A stretch of DNA of 64,000 bases from Natrinema mahii (lineage in GTDB: Archaea; Halobacteriota; Halobacteria; Halobacteriales; Natrialbaceae). Within the stretch, counting starts at the first letter, position 1. Every line of letters starts with the position of its first letter. The stretch is taken from assembly GCA_000690595.2 (NCBI GenBank), contig JHUT02000004.1, forward strand, positions 141,378 to 205,377, written 5' to 3'. The position numbers were made by a program, and so were the translations under genes. Positions 9,901 through 17,154 of the stretch are shown here, piece after piece. Below the pieces are notes generated by a model. That model ran no database searches. It worked only from the letters and a program-made list of their open reading frames with translations, and had not been told where the DNA came from.

Positions 9901-10183
9901 CGATCGGGAGCCCGTGCATGTCGTAGCCCGGGCGGTCGGTGACGTCGTACCCCTGCATCCGGAAGAAGCGGAGGTAGACGTCTTTCAGCGACTTGTTCCA
10001 GGTCGTCCCCATGTGGGCCGACCCCGACGTGTACGGCGGGCCGTCGACGAAGAAGAAGGACTCACCGTCCGACCGATGCTCGACCGTCTGCTCGTAGGCG
10101 TCGACGTCGTCCCAGTACTCGAAGACCCGCTGCTCGAGTTCGTGGGGGTCGTACTGGTCGTCGACCTCGGCGAACCTGCTCAT
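6917..10183 (-). CDS. ileS: Isoleucyl-tRNA synthetase
   Basis: Class I aminoacyl-tRNA synthetase of 1088 residues that charges tRNA-Ile and edits valine. The HIGH-type motif is PPYTSGSAHMGT near residue 50, the second signature is AMSKSKDIL near residue 625, and the CP1 editing domain contains the usual TTTPWTIPAN segment. CXXC pairs (SQCPRCE, HCWRCD) mark zinc-binding loops. An acidic insertion around residue 225 (EEASDGANGDEG) is a halophile-style loop. Upstream is the promoter region shared with the gene at 10277 only by proximity. The 3' end is duplicated downstream. Confidence 0.97.
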   Translation of the reverse strand: MSRFAEVDDQYDPHELEQRVFEYWDDVDAYEQTVEHRSDGESFFFVDGPPYTSGSAHMGTTWNKSLKDVYLRFFRMQGYDVTDRPGYDMHGLPIETRVEERLGFENKKDIEEFGEENFIQECKDYADEQLEGLQKDFQDFGVWMDWDDPYRTVEPEYMEAAWWGFSNAADRGLVEKGHRSISQCPRCETAIANNEVEYEDVEDPSIYVKFDLEDREVDGEEASDGANGDEGPVSSDGKLVIWTTTPWTIPANTFVAVDEEGDYVGVRAEKDGEEELLYVAEPKFEDVLKAGRYDDYEVVEEHTGEDLLGWAYEHPMADRVPDHPDHEGACQVYAADYVDTHGDGTGLVHSAPGHGEEDFERGRELEFPIFCPVGSDGVYTDQGGAYEGQFVRDANEEIIADLEADGDLLASETISHSYGHCWRCDTGIVQIVTDQWFITITDVKDELLENIEDSEWHPDWARDNRFRDFVEEAPDWNVSRQRYWGIPLPVWTPEDRDDDEDRIVIGDREELAERVDQDVDPDAVDLHKDTVDELTITEDGTTYTRVPDVFDVWLDSSVASWGTLNYPSDDSRFDELWPADFILEAHDQTRGWFWSQLGMGTAALGEIPYQEVLMHGHALMPDGRAMSKSKDILIDPHEAIDRHGRDVMRLFLLSNNPQGEDMRFDWDGMQTMENHLRTLWNVFRFPLPYMRLDEFDPSETTLESVDDHLEPLDEWVLARLQSTKAEMTAAFEEFRQDKAIDALLEFVVEDVSRFYVQAVRERMWDEADSDSKRAAYATLYRVLRETVALLAPYAPFISEEIYGTLTGDEGHPTVHMEDWPAVEEYWADEQLEDDVALLRAIEEAGANARQQAGRKLRWPVPRVVVAADDQRVVEAVERHPGLLEERLNAREIELVSPDERWGELAYSAEADMSELGPAFGDRAGQVMNALNEARIDEPGLEAIEDAVSDVLEDDEEITDEMVSFVTQTPDGVAGTAFGLDGDDRGVAYVDASLTDDIESEGYAREVIRRVQEMRKDLDLDVEERIALDLAIEDDRVADLVAEREELINDEVRADERRAVEDGHRKEWEVEGVTMEIALEPLAAAEASD

Positions 10184-10276
10184 ACCCGACCTAATCGCCT
10201 CCGGCAGTAAAGAGGAATCGATATCGCGGGTCCGGCGCGGTAGCCGCAGTGTCGGCTCGGCGTCGTGGCAGGCAGC

Positions 10277-10930
10277 TCAGTCCGTGACGACGACGACCCG
10301 CTCGGCTTCCAGATCGACCTGCGCTTCGTATCGCGGCTCGTTCGATCCCGGTTCGCTGATCGCGACGGTGACGTCGTCCTCGGCGTACGTCTGCTCGGCC
10401 GGCGAAACCACGACTGCGTCGTCTTCCCGCTCGACGGTGAAGTCCTCGGATTCACCGGTGAACGTCCGGGCCGTGGTCCCGTTTTCCGCCTCGACGGTCG
10501 TCGTCTCCGAGAGGGAGATCGACGTTTGCTGCATCGAGTCGGCGTGGATCCCCTTGATTGGTTCGACCGCGAGTTCGTACTCGTCCATCGATTCGAGCCG
10601 CCGCGTGACGGTTTCGTTGTCGCGCGCGATCTCGAGCGCGCGGTCGCGTTCCGCGTCCGTCAGCGGATCGGCCGGCTCGGAATCGACGGTCAGCCGACCG
10701 TCGGCCGCCGCGATCTCGATCGACTCGGTTCCGGAGACGTTCTCGAGGACGGTGACCTCGCTGTCGCCGTCCGAAAACGTCACGTCGGTCCCGGAGACGC
10801 TGAACTCGCCGCCGGAGCCGGTCGCGATCGGGTCGCCGAGTCCGACGGCGGCCCCCGCCCACGCTGTTCCGACGCCGAACGACGCGAGCGCGAGCAGCGC
10901 GATCAGCCGGACGGCGATGGGGCGGTTCAT
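10277..10930 (-). CDS. Secreted protein, paralogous domain to gene at 11819
   Basis: A 217-residue protein with a clear N-terminal signal segment (RLIALLALASFGVGTAWA) and no second membrane span, so it is probably released or held in the envelope. I recognise no named family. Residues around 90-115 (LTDAERDRALEIARDNETVT) resemble a segment of the secreted protein at 11819 (LTDTELETVRTLVTNDEAAT), and both then continue into beta-rich, acidic sequence. It is divergent from the membrane regulator at 11075, with GAAAC/GTTTC palindromes in between. It could be an envelope sensor or stress protein controlled by that regulator. Confidence 0.75.
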   Translation of the reverse strand: MNRPIAVRLIALLALASFGVGTAWAGAAVGLGDPIATGSGGEFSVSGTDVTFSDGDSEVTVLENVSGTESIEIAAADGRLTVDSEPADPLTDAERDRALEIARDNETVTRRLESMDEYELAVEPIKGIHADSMQQTSISLSETTTVEAENGTTARTFTGESEDFTVEREDDAVVVSPAEQTYAEDDVTVAISEPGSNEPRYEAQVDLEAERVVVVTD

Positions 10931-10970
10931 ACGTTTTCCGTTGTCCGGAAGTCCTCATCAACGTTGTGTC

Positions 10971-11008
10971 GAAACTCGTTTGAAACGCGTTTCAAGCGCG
11001 TTTCAGTG
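10971..11008. promoter_or_regulatory. Cluster of GAAAC/GTTTC half-sites between divergent genes
   Basis: A perfect 14-bp palindrome TGAAACGCGTTTCA occupies 10981-10994. It is flanked by GAAACTCGTTT to the left and GCGCGTTTC plus a further GTTTC to the right. The cluster lies between the secreted-protein gene and the winged-helix regulator gene, close to both starts. A nearly identical site occurs before the gene at 11819. This looks like an operator, probably for the regulator encoded next to it. Confidence 0.6.
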
Positions 11009-11074
11009 GTGTTTCACGGCGGTTCTTCCGATCAGAATCGGTGGTCATTAGGAGACGTGTTCGAATGGCGACCT

Positions 11075-11647
11075 ATGGACCTGCGGGCCCTCCACACGAG
11101 ACAACTCTTCGCGGCGGTCCTCTTTCTCGCGTCGACGGTCGTCCTGGCGATTCAACTGATCAACCCGTCGCCGGTCATGGTCACGGTCGGCGAAAACGGG
11201 ACCGAAGTCGCCGAGCTGGGTGGTTACTTCGAATACACCGACGTTGCAGTGATCGCGACCGCGGCGTGTTCGCTCGGTGCGAGCGGCACGTACGTCCTCC
11301 TCGGCGGGTCCGCCGGTGACCCGGCGAGCGCACGGGAACGGCGAACCGGCGACGGGGACGTAGCGGGGCCGGCTCCCGTCGAGACGGAACCCGACGGCGA
11401 ACCGAGCGACGAACTCCTCGAGGCCCGCCGCCGGGAATGGGAGGAGACGGCCGAGCGGCTCGCGAACAACGAGCGAGCGATCTACGAGACGCTGCTCGAG
11501 GCCGACGGCGTGTTGCCCCAGAGCGAGATCGTCGAGCGGACCGACCTGTCGAAAGCGACCGTCAGTCGGGGACTGGACGGCCTCGAGACCAAGAACCTCG
11601 TCGAGCGGAAGCGACGCGGGATGGGGAACACGGTCTTGCTGTTGTAA
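11075..11647 (+). CDS. Membrane-bound winged-helix transcriptional regulator
   Basis: A 190-residue protein with two membrane spans at the N-terminus (about residues 10-27 and 52-75), an acidic linker, and a C-terminal winged helix: NERAIYETLLEADGVLPQ, then SEIVERTDLSKATVSRGL as helix-turn-helix and a wing VERKRRGMGNTVLLL. I chose the ATG at 11075 (MDLRALHTRQ) because the frame upstream is non-coding promoter sequence. The loop between the spans (NPSPVMVTVGENGTEVAELGG) would face outside. The build suggests a one-component sensor that binds DNA while anchored in the membrane. Confidence 0.8.
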   Translation: MDLRALHTRQLFAAVLFLASTVVLAIQLINPSPVMVTVGENGTEVAELGGYFEYTDVAVIATAACSLGASGTYVLLGGSAGDPASARERRTGDGDVAGPAPVETEPDGEPSDELLEARRREWEETAERLANNERAIYETLLEADGVLPQSEIVERTDLSKATVSRGLDGLETKNLVERKRRGMGNTVLLL

Positions 11648-11688
11648 GAGGGACGCCGTATCGATCGAAATACCGCCCGTAACCGTTC

Positions 11689-11703
11689 CGAAACGCGTTT
11701 TCA
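11689..11703. promoter_or_regulatory. Operator-like palindrome before the gene at 11819
   Basis: CGAAACGCGTTTTCA differs by one inserted T from the perfect palindrome at 10981-10994. It lies in the 171-bp gap between the winged-helix gene and the downstream secreted-protein gene, so the same factor may control both promoters. Confidence 0.5.
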
Positions 11704-11818
11704 ACGGGTGACTAAGGGGGCTTTCAAACGACCCGTAACCGGGCGGCGCGAACGACCGACCCGGCGGAACGATCGACGCCCGTCGACGGCCGGTCGACGC
11801 GTTCGCCCGAGAGACATC

Positions 11819-12835
11819 ATGCAAACGAAAACGAAACTGACCGCACTCGCGCTCGCGGTACTGCTCGCCATCGGGACCGGTGGCATCGCCGCCGCGACCG
11901 GCGCGAGTTCCGGGACTGACGAACTGGCCGACGAACCGCACCACCAGTCGACGGTCGACGTCGACGGATACGAGTTCACGGTGTCGACCGAAGACGACGG
12001 GTTCGGCGCGGAACGAACCGCCGACCTCGAGGCGATCCCGGCGATGATACTGGACGACGACGAGGCCGGGGACTGGCTCCGCGATCACGTCGAAACGGAC
12101 GACCTCGTCCTCGAAGTCTACGGCTCGCTACAGCGAGACGACGACAGCGCACACGTCCGTATCCATCCTGACCGAACGGCCGAACACGGGGACGCGCGTC
12201 CCCTGCTGGAAGCGACGGTCGACACCGAGACCGGCACCGTCGACGTCGTCGGCACCGACACCGGCCCCGTCGAGTCGGCACACCGACTCGAGGCCACGGA
12301 AGCGACCGATATCGACGTGTCCGAACGGACGGTCGAACTCGTCGACGACGGGGCGACCGTGGACGACCTGTCGACCGACGTGGTGTCCGCCGTGGAGTCC
12401 GTCGCCCGGTTCGACGTCCGGTCGGTAGCGACCGTCGCCGACGGGGAGACGTTTACCGTCGATACCGACGCCGACGACACCGATCGAGCGTCGACCGACG
12501 CCGACCTCGCGGTTCGCGATCCGGACGGCGAACTGACCGACACCGAACTCGAGACGGTTCGAACGCTCGTGACGAACGACGAAGCGGCGACGGAGCGGTT
12601 ACGGGATCGGTTCCCGACCGCCGAGACGATCACGCTGACCGTCCACGGCGTCGAGTCGAGCGGTGACGTACACGTCGACGCCACTGCGCCGGGTGACAAC
12701 CCCGAGACGGCAGTCGTCGTCTCCCCGTCCAGCGGCAACGTGTCGGTCGATGCGGCTACGCTGCTGGAAACCAGTGAGAGTAGCCGGATCGACGTCGGCG
12801 GCTCGACGGTCGTCCAGAAGACTACCGAAGCGTAA
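11819..12835 (+). CDS. Secreted protein with two related halves
   Basis: A 338-residue protein starting MQTKTKLTALALAVLLAIGTGG, a Sec signal peptide. The frame is open further upstream, but that part is arginine-rich and not coding-like. The mature part has two similar units, roughly 45-165 and 215-330. Each has an acidic helix ending in DWLRDH or ERLRDRF, then strands LVLEVYG or ITLTVHG, then a TGTVDV or SGNVSV turn. The unit also occurs in the protein at 10277. It resembles repeat domains of envelope proteins such as PepSY-type units only in general shape. No catalytic residues are evident. Confidence 0.75.
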   Translation: MQTKTKLTALALAVLLAIGTGGIAAATGASSGTDELADEPHHQSTVDVDGYEFTVSTEDDGFGAERTADLEAIPAMILDDDEAGDWLRDHVETDDLVLEVYGSLQRDDDSAHVRIHPDRTAEHGDARPLLEATVDTETGTVDVVGTDTGPVESAHRLEATEATDIDVSERTVELVDDGATVDDLSTDVVSAVESVARFDVRSVATVADGETFTVDTDADDTDRASTDADLAVRDPDGELTDTELETVRTLVTNDEAATERLRDRFPTAETITLTVHGVESSGDVHVDATAPGDNPETAVVVSPSSGNVSVDAATLLETSESSRIDVGGSTVVQKTTEA

Positions 12836-12988
12836 CTGACTACCGGCCACCGACGACCGGTGAGCGAGACTCGAAGCGGCGCTCACGACGATCGCACTCG
12901 CCATGCGATCGGCCGTGACGTACTGTCATCGGCTATTACTCAGATCGGGTGCGACGCGCGGTTCGAAATCGACCGGCGAACCGACGAA

Positions 12989-13219
12989 TCAGACGTACTC
13001 GGAGAGGACCTTCTGGTAGCCGACGCCGTACGCACCGGCGTACAGCATGAGGCCGCCGAGCGCGCCGAGCCACAGGGCGATCATCGCCTCACCCGCACCG
13101 AGGTGTTGGAGGCTCGCCTGTTCGACGAGGACGCCGCCGACCGTCAAGGCCCCAGCGACGACGGTATAGAGGAGCAGTTGCAGTGCTTCCGCGAGCAGTT
13201 CCGGCCCGATGGATGTCAT
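12989..13219 (-). CDS. Small membrane protein
   Basis: A 76-residue protein starting MTSIGPELLAEALQLLLY at 13219. The reading frame extends upstream, but the extension is arginine-rich and unlike the mature part. Two hydrophobic segments (about 10-32 and 43-66) are joined by a short polar loop, and the tail ends GYQKVLSEYV. It is convergent with nothing. The downstream 150 bases to 12836 hold no visible gene. No family is recognised. Confidence 0.6.
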   Translation of the reverse strand: MTSIGPELLAEALQLLLYTVVAGALTVGGVLVEQASLQHLGAGEAMIALWLGALGGLMLYAGAYGVGYQKVLSEYV

Positions 13220-13347
13220 CAGTACCCCCAGTACCCACCCACACAAGGTAAACCTGTCCCCTCGCGTGCGACGAATCCGCACGGGCGGCGACGACTACGT
13301 CGACCGAGAACCGACTCGGCTAAACCGCTGGGGACGTAGTCCGGACC

Positions 13348-14055
13348 GTGCCCGCGTCCGATTCCGAGACCGACGCCGACGACGGTTCGGCGACCGGCGA
13401 CGACCCTCTCCTCCCGACCGACCGCAACGTCCTCGAGCCCGGCTGTGCGCGCTGTTCGAAACTGACCGAGAGCCGCGAGTGCATCTCGTGGGGAACCGGC
13501 CCGCTCGACGCGAGCGTCGTGGTCGTCGGCGAAGCACCCGGCTACGGGACCCCCGAAGCGGACCGCTGGCAGGGCGGCAACTGGACCGGGAAGGCCTACA
13601 CCTCGCGTCACTCCGGCCGCCGGATCCGGCGCATGCTCGAGCGAGTCGGCTACGGCGACGACGCCTACTACACGAACGCGGTGAAGTGTTTTCCAGCTGA
13701 TCCGGACGACCCCACCACCAACCGCGAGCCGACGCCCGAGGAACGGGCGAACTGCCGATCGCATCTGCTGACCGAACTCGAGGCGATCGATCCGACGGTC
13801 GTCCTCGCAACCGGCAAACACGCGACGAAGACGGTACTTTCGGCCGAAGGACGGGACCTCGAGGGGTTTCTCGACAGCGTCCTCGAGCCGGTGTGGTGTG
13901 ACCGCCTCGGCGTGTGGCTCGTGCCGGTCCTCCATCCCTCGTATCAGGACGTCTGGATCGGCCGGCTGGGATACGAGCCCGACGAGTATCTCGCGGCGAT
14001 CGCCGAGACGCTCGACGACCTGTGTCGTGGCCGGGACAGCGGTGGCGGCGAGTAA
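13348..14055 (+). CDS. Uracil-DNA glycosylase, family 4-like
   Basis: A 235-residue base-excision repair enzyme that removes uracil from DNA. It has the N-terminal cysteine pair C33-x2-C36 and two later cysteines (AVKCFP and RANCRS) that ligate a 4Fe-4S cluster, the water-activating motif GEAPG (61-65), and the C-terminal loop VLHPSYQ. It starts at a GTG (13348), which fits the position of the first coding-like residues. The N-terminal 25 residues are an acidic halophile extension. It lies 32 bases before the HIT-family gene in the same direction. Confidence 0.85.
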   Translation: MPASDSETDADDGSATGDDPLLPTDRNVLEPGCARCSKLTESRECISWGTGPLDASVVVVGEAPGYGTPEADRWQGGNWTGKAYTSRHSGRRIRRMLERVGYGDDAYYTNAVKCFPADPDDPTTNREPTPEERANCRSHLLTELEAIDPTVVLATGKHATKTVLSAEGRDLEGFLDSVLEPVWCDRLGVWLVPVLHPSYQDVWIGRLGYEPDEYLAAIAETLDDLCRGRDSGGGE

Positions 14056-14087
14056 GCTTCTTACGACGAGACGACACATACCCGCGT

Positions 14088-14507
14088 ATGAGTACGATCT
14101 TCAGCCAGATCGTGGCGGGGGAGATCCCCGCGCGAATCGTGTACGAGGACGAGACGACGATCGCCTTCCTGGACGCCAACCCGCTGGCCCCGGGCCACAC
14201 GCTGGTGATCCCCAAAGACGAGTACGAGCGGCTGAACGACGTTCCCGACGACGTCGCCGCGGACCTCTACGAGACCGTCCACCACATGGTCCCCGTCGTC
14301 GAGGACGCGGTCGACGCCGACGCGACCACCGTCGCGTTCAACAACGGCGAAGAAGCCGGTCAGGAAGTGCCCCACGTCCACTGTCACATCGTCCCCCGGT
14401 TCGAGGGCGACGGCGGCGGCCCGATCCACGCCGTCGCAGGCGACCGCCCGGATCTCGACGACGACGAACTCGACGACATCGCTGCCGACATCGAGTCCAG
14501 CGCCTGA
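14088..14507 (+). CDS. HIT family nucleotide hydrolase/transferase
   Basis: A 139-residue protein with the histidine triad H96-V-H98-C-H100 (EVPHVHCHIVPRF), the catalytic signature of HINT-type purine nucleotide phosphoramidases. The start MSTIFSQIVAGEIPARIVYE is the classic HIT N-terminus, so the ATG at 14088 is firm even though the frame is open upstream. It is cytoplasmic, and may be co-transcribed with the uracil-DNA glycosylase 32 bases upstream. The exact substrate is not predictable. Confidence 0.93.
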   Translation: MSTIFSQIVAGEIPARIVYEDETTIAFLDANPLAPGHTLVIPKDEYERLNDVPDDVAADLYETVHHMVPVVEDAVDADATTVAFNNGEEAGQEVPHVHCHIVPRFEGDGGGPIHAVAGDRPDLDDDELDDIAADIESSA

Positions 14508-14573
14508 GATCGGCGGCTCAGTTCTCGCCGTCGCTCGAGCGGCCCACCCGCTCGAGCGCTCCGACCGGGTTCC

Positions 14574-14801
14574 GTGAGCGAAGCGCTTCAGCGACCACCA
14601 CCTGCTGGTCGACCTCGAGGACGGGGAGTCGATGCCGGCGGGGATTCGCGAGTTGCTTGCGGCCCACGACCTCCGCGGGGCGAACGCGGAGTACGACACC
14701 GACGCGGACGACTCCTCGCGGGCGATTTGGAGGAGGGAACGCGTCACCAGTTCGTCGATACCGAGACGCGGGGCGACCACCAGTCCTACGTCGTCGACTG
14801 A
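14574..14801 (+). pseudogene. Decayed gene remnant, frame-interrupted
   Basis: Coding-like sequence is split between frames. One frame reads DHHLLVDLEDGESMPAGIRE and on to AEYDTDADDSSRAIWRRE (up to about 14740). A neighbouring frame then continues EEGTRHQFVDTETRGDHQSY and VVD before a stop at 14801. A TGA lies just upstream of the first part, and no good start codon is present. This fits an internal fragment with a frameshift near 14725-14745. I do not recognise the parent family. Together with flanks it fills the 340-base gap between the HIT gene and the next membrane-protein gene. Confidence 0.5.
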
Positions 14802-14848
14802 GCGGCGGTCGCCGTGACGTTTTTGCCGTCCGCACGCGACGCTGGCGT

Positions 14849-15079
14849 ATGGCCATCGCCGGCATCGTCGCCCAGTTTCGCGCCCACCCCGTCGCCACCG
14901 TCCTCGAACTCGGCAGCGTCCTCGTCTGCTGTCTGCTATTTGCCGGCACCTTCGTTCTCCTCTCGACTGGCGTGCCGACCGGGCGGGGCGATCCGTGGCT
15001 CGTCCTGATCGGGATCGGCGTCGCCTTCGTCCTCTTCTGGACGGCGCTGGTCCCGCTCTACGAGCGGACCCTAGAGTAG
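14849..15079 (+). CDS. Small two-span membrane protein
   Basis: A 76-residue protein MAIAGIVAQFRAHPVATVLE with two hydrophobic helices (about 14-40 and 47-67). It ends nine bases inside the 3' end of the convergent pibD gene. It has a normal start and haloarchaeal codon usage. It belongs to no family that I recognise. The ATG at 14849 is chosen because the open frame upstream overlaps the HIT gene and the pseudogene. Confidence 0.65.
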   Translation: MAIAGIVAQFRAHPVATVLELGSVLVCCLLFAGTFVLLSTGVPTGRGDPWLVLIGIGVAFVLFWTALVPLYERTLE

Positions 15080-16087
15080 GGTCCCGAGCAGCAGGTCGCC
15101 GTAGATCAGCGCGATCACCAGCCCGGCGAAGATCGGCACCAGGAACGGTGTTCCCGGCGATATCCAGACCGTCTCGGTCTCGGAAAGCACCGCGAGTCCC
15201 TCCCGGAGCGTCTCGGGCGTCGTCCCGTAGGCCGAGCCCTCGATGTCGTCCAGGAACGCCTCGGCACCCCACGGATCGTCCGCGGGCGCGTCGGTCGCCG
15301 CGGTCGCGGCCGCGTCGGTCTCGGCCCCCTCGAGCGTCCCGCCGTCGCCCCGGAGGTCGACGTCTGCGGTGACCGCGCCGTCGGTCGGCGGATTCGGCTC
15401 GTTCGGGAGGGTCGCGGGATCGCGGTACCGCTCGGGGGCCTCACGGAGCTCAGCCAGTGAGAGCCCCCGCCAGCGAAGGTACATCCGCAGGGCGTCGAGG
15501 TCGAGGCCGCTCCGCGAGAGTCCCGTCGGCGTCTCGAGCAGGCGGCCGTGGGTCTCCGGAATCCGCTCCCACGAGACCGGCCAGCCGACGAGCATCACGG
15601 GCGCGATCCGGCCCGCGACGGCGTTGCGGATCGCCAGCACGACCGGGAGCGCGACCGCGACGAGGACGGCGTTGGTCAGGATCGTAAACGAGAAGGCCCC
15701 GATCCGGGTCGGCTCGAGCGGCAGCGTCACCGACCCCAGCGCGTACTCGGGGAACGTCGGGAACACCACGGCGAGGACGAGCAGGGCCTTCGCGTCGGCC
15801 CCGCCGAAGCCGCCGAGCCACCAGAACAGGTAGGCGATGGGGACGACCAGTCCCAGGCTGATCGCCGTCGGGACGAGGAAGTCGTAGCTCCAGGCGGTCC
15901 CGCCGGCGGCCCACGCCAGTCGGGCGTCCCAGAGCAGCAGGACGGCCCCGAGGAGCGCGAGGGGGATCCAGACGGTGCTCGAGACGCGTCTGGTCTCGAT
16001 ATCGCGGTAGGCGGTCCAGGCGAAGACGGGGACGGCGACGAGTCGAAGGAGGTCCGGCCCGGTCGCCACGGTACCAGCGAGCGTCAC
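15071..16087 (-). CDS. pibD: Prepilin/preflagellin peptidase, A24 family
   Basis: Membrane aspartic peptidase that cuts class III signal peptides of archaeal pilins and archaellins. The two catalytic aspartates sit in AYRDIETRRV (near residue 28) and in GGFGGADAK (the GxGD-type motif, near residue 96). About six hydrophobic segments cover residues 10-175. A long, acidic cytoplasmic insertion (about 185-300) precedes a last membrane span at the C-terminus. The 338-residue length is typical of haloarchaeal PibD. The 3' end overlaps the convergent small membrane-protein gene by nine bases. Confidence 0.85.
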   Translation of the reverse strand: MTLAGTVATGPDLLRLVAVPVFAWTAYRDIETRRVSSTVWIPLALLGAVLLLWDARLAWAAGGTAWSYDFLVPTAISLGLVVPIAYLFWWLGGFGGADAKALLVLAVVFPTFPEYALGSVTLPLEPTRIGAFSFTILTNAVLVAVALPVVLAIRNAVAGRIAPVMLVGWPVSWERIPETHGRLLETPTGLSRSGLDLDALRMYLRWRGLSLAELREAPERYRDPATLPNEPNPPTDGAVTADVDLRGDGGTLEGAETDAAATAATDAPADDPWGAEAFLDDIEGSAYGTTPETLREGLAVLSETETVWISPGTPFLVPIFAGLVIALIYGDLLLGTLL

Positions 16088-16183
16088 GGGCGTCCCTCCG
16101 AAGCGCGGTGCCGTTACGTTTTCGGCCTCCCGACGATCGTCACAGCAAACGGCATATCCGTCCGTCCCCCGAACGCCTCGGCC

Positions 16184-16690
16184 ATGAGAGACGGCGCGGG
16201 CTTCTCGACTCTGTACACCGGCGTGTTGCTCGCGGTGCCGGGCCTGCTGGCGTGGGTGACCGGGCAGGCGCTGCTCTTTCCGAGTCTGGGACCCACGGCG
16301 TTCCTACTGGCGACGGTCCGCGAGGGGGAGGTGACCGCGCCACGGCGGGTCATCGGCGGCCACGTCGTCGGGATCGTCGCCGGGCTCGTCACCTACCACA
16401 CCATCGCGCCCGGCCTCGCGGTCACGACGGCCGCGCCGACGTTCGCGGTCGGCCAGCTTCGACTGGGCACGAGCGGCGTCGCCGCCGTCGCGCTGACCGC
16501 GGGCGGGATGCTCGCGACCGAGACGGTCCACCCGCCGGCCTGCGCGACGACGCTGATCGTCTCGCTGGGGCTGCTGGCGTCACCGCTCGAGGGCGCGCTG
16601 ATCGCGCTTTCGGTCGTCGTCCTCGTCGGCGCACACGAACTGGTCACCCGCGATCGGCCGTTCCGCGAGTCCGTGCCGACCGAACGCTGA
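16184..16690 (+). CDS. HPP family membrane protein
   Basis: A 168-residue protein with four to five membrane helices and the family signature ETVHPPACAT (HPP), plus FPSLGPTAFLL near the start. HPP proteins are integral membrane proteins, and some homologues take part in nitrite transport; the substrate here is unknown. The ATG at 16184 gives MRDGAGFSTLYTGVLLAVPG. Sequence upstream in the same frame is the shadow of the divergent pibD gene. It is convergent with arsC with a gap of eight bases. Confidence 0.8.
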   Translation: MRDGAGFSTLYTGVLLAVPGLLAWVTGQALLFPSLGPTAFLLATVREGEVTAPRRVIGGHVVGIVAGLVTYHTIAPGLAVTTAAPTFAVGQLRLGTSGVAAVALTAGGMLATETVHPPACATTLIVSLGLLASPLEGALIALSVVVLVGAHELVTRDRPFRESVPTER

Positions 16691-16698
16691 GGCCGGCG

Positions 16699-17139
16699 TC
16701 AGGCGTCACTGAACTCGTCGAACAGCGCCGTAACCCGGCGCTCGATCTCGTCGCGGATCTCCCGTACCTCCTCGGGGTCGCCGCCGTCCGGATCGGGCAG
16801 CGCCCAGTCGCGGACGTCGACGCCCTCGACGTCGCCCAACTCGAGCGTCGAACAGCCCATCGTCGCGACGTAGTCACATGATTGGAGTTCGTCGGCGGTG
16901 ATCTCCCGCGGCGTTCGGTCGGACAGGTCGAACTCGAGTTCGGCCATGGCGTCGATCACGCCCGCGTGGACCTCGTCCGCGGGATGTGTGCCGCCGGTCA
17001 GGATCTCGAGGCGGTCCTCGAGGCCGCGACGCTCGCGTTCGCGCTCGGCGAAGGCGGTCGACATCTGGGAGCGGCCGGCATTTTGCACGCAGACGAATGC
17101 GATTCGAGTCGGGTCGTCGGAGTCGGTATCGGTTGACAT
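16699..17139 (-). CDS. arsC: Arsenate reductase, low-molecular-weight phosphatase type
   Basis: A 146-residue thiol-dependent reductase of arsenate to arsenite. It has the phosphatase P-loop CVQNAGRS with nucleophile Cys17, a second cysteine region LQSCDYVATMGCS that can relay the disulfide, and the acid loop DWALPDPDG. It is the last gene of an arsR-acr3-arsC operon: it starts 15 bases after acr3. The product arsenite would be exported by Acr3. Confidence 0.92.
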   Translation of the reverse strand: MSTDTDSDDPTRIAFVCVQNAGRSQMSTAFAERERERRGLEDRLEILTGGTHPADEVHAGVIDAMAELEFDLSDRTPREITADELQSCDYVATMGCSTLELGDVEGVDVRDWALPDPDGGDPEEVREIRDEIERRVTALFDEFSDA

Positions 17140-17154
17140 GGTGTGTTCTCGTGA

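Noticed and set aside
8255..10210. 651-codon open frame on the plus strand opposite ileS
   Set aside because: It is the antisense shadow of ileS. In high-GC haloarchaeal DNA the antisense frame is often open, and its residues (VVD, DLR, VGV runs) are reversed codons of the real gene.
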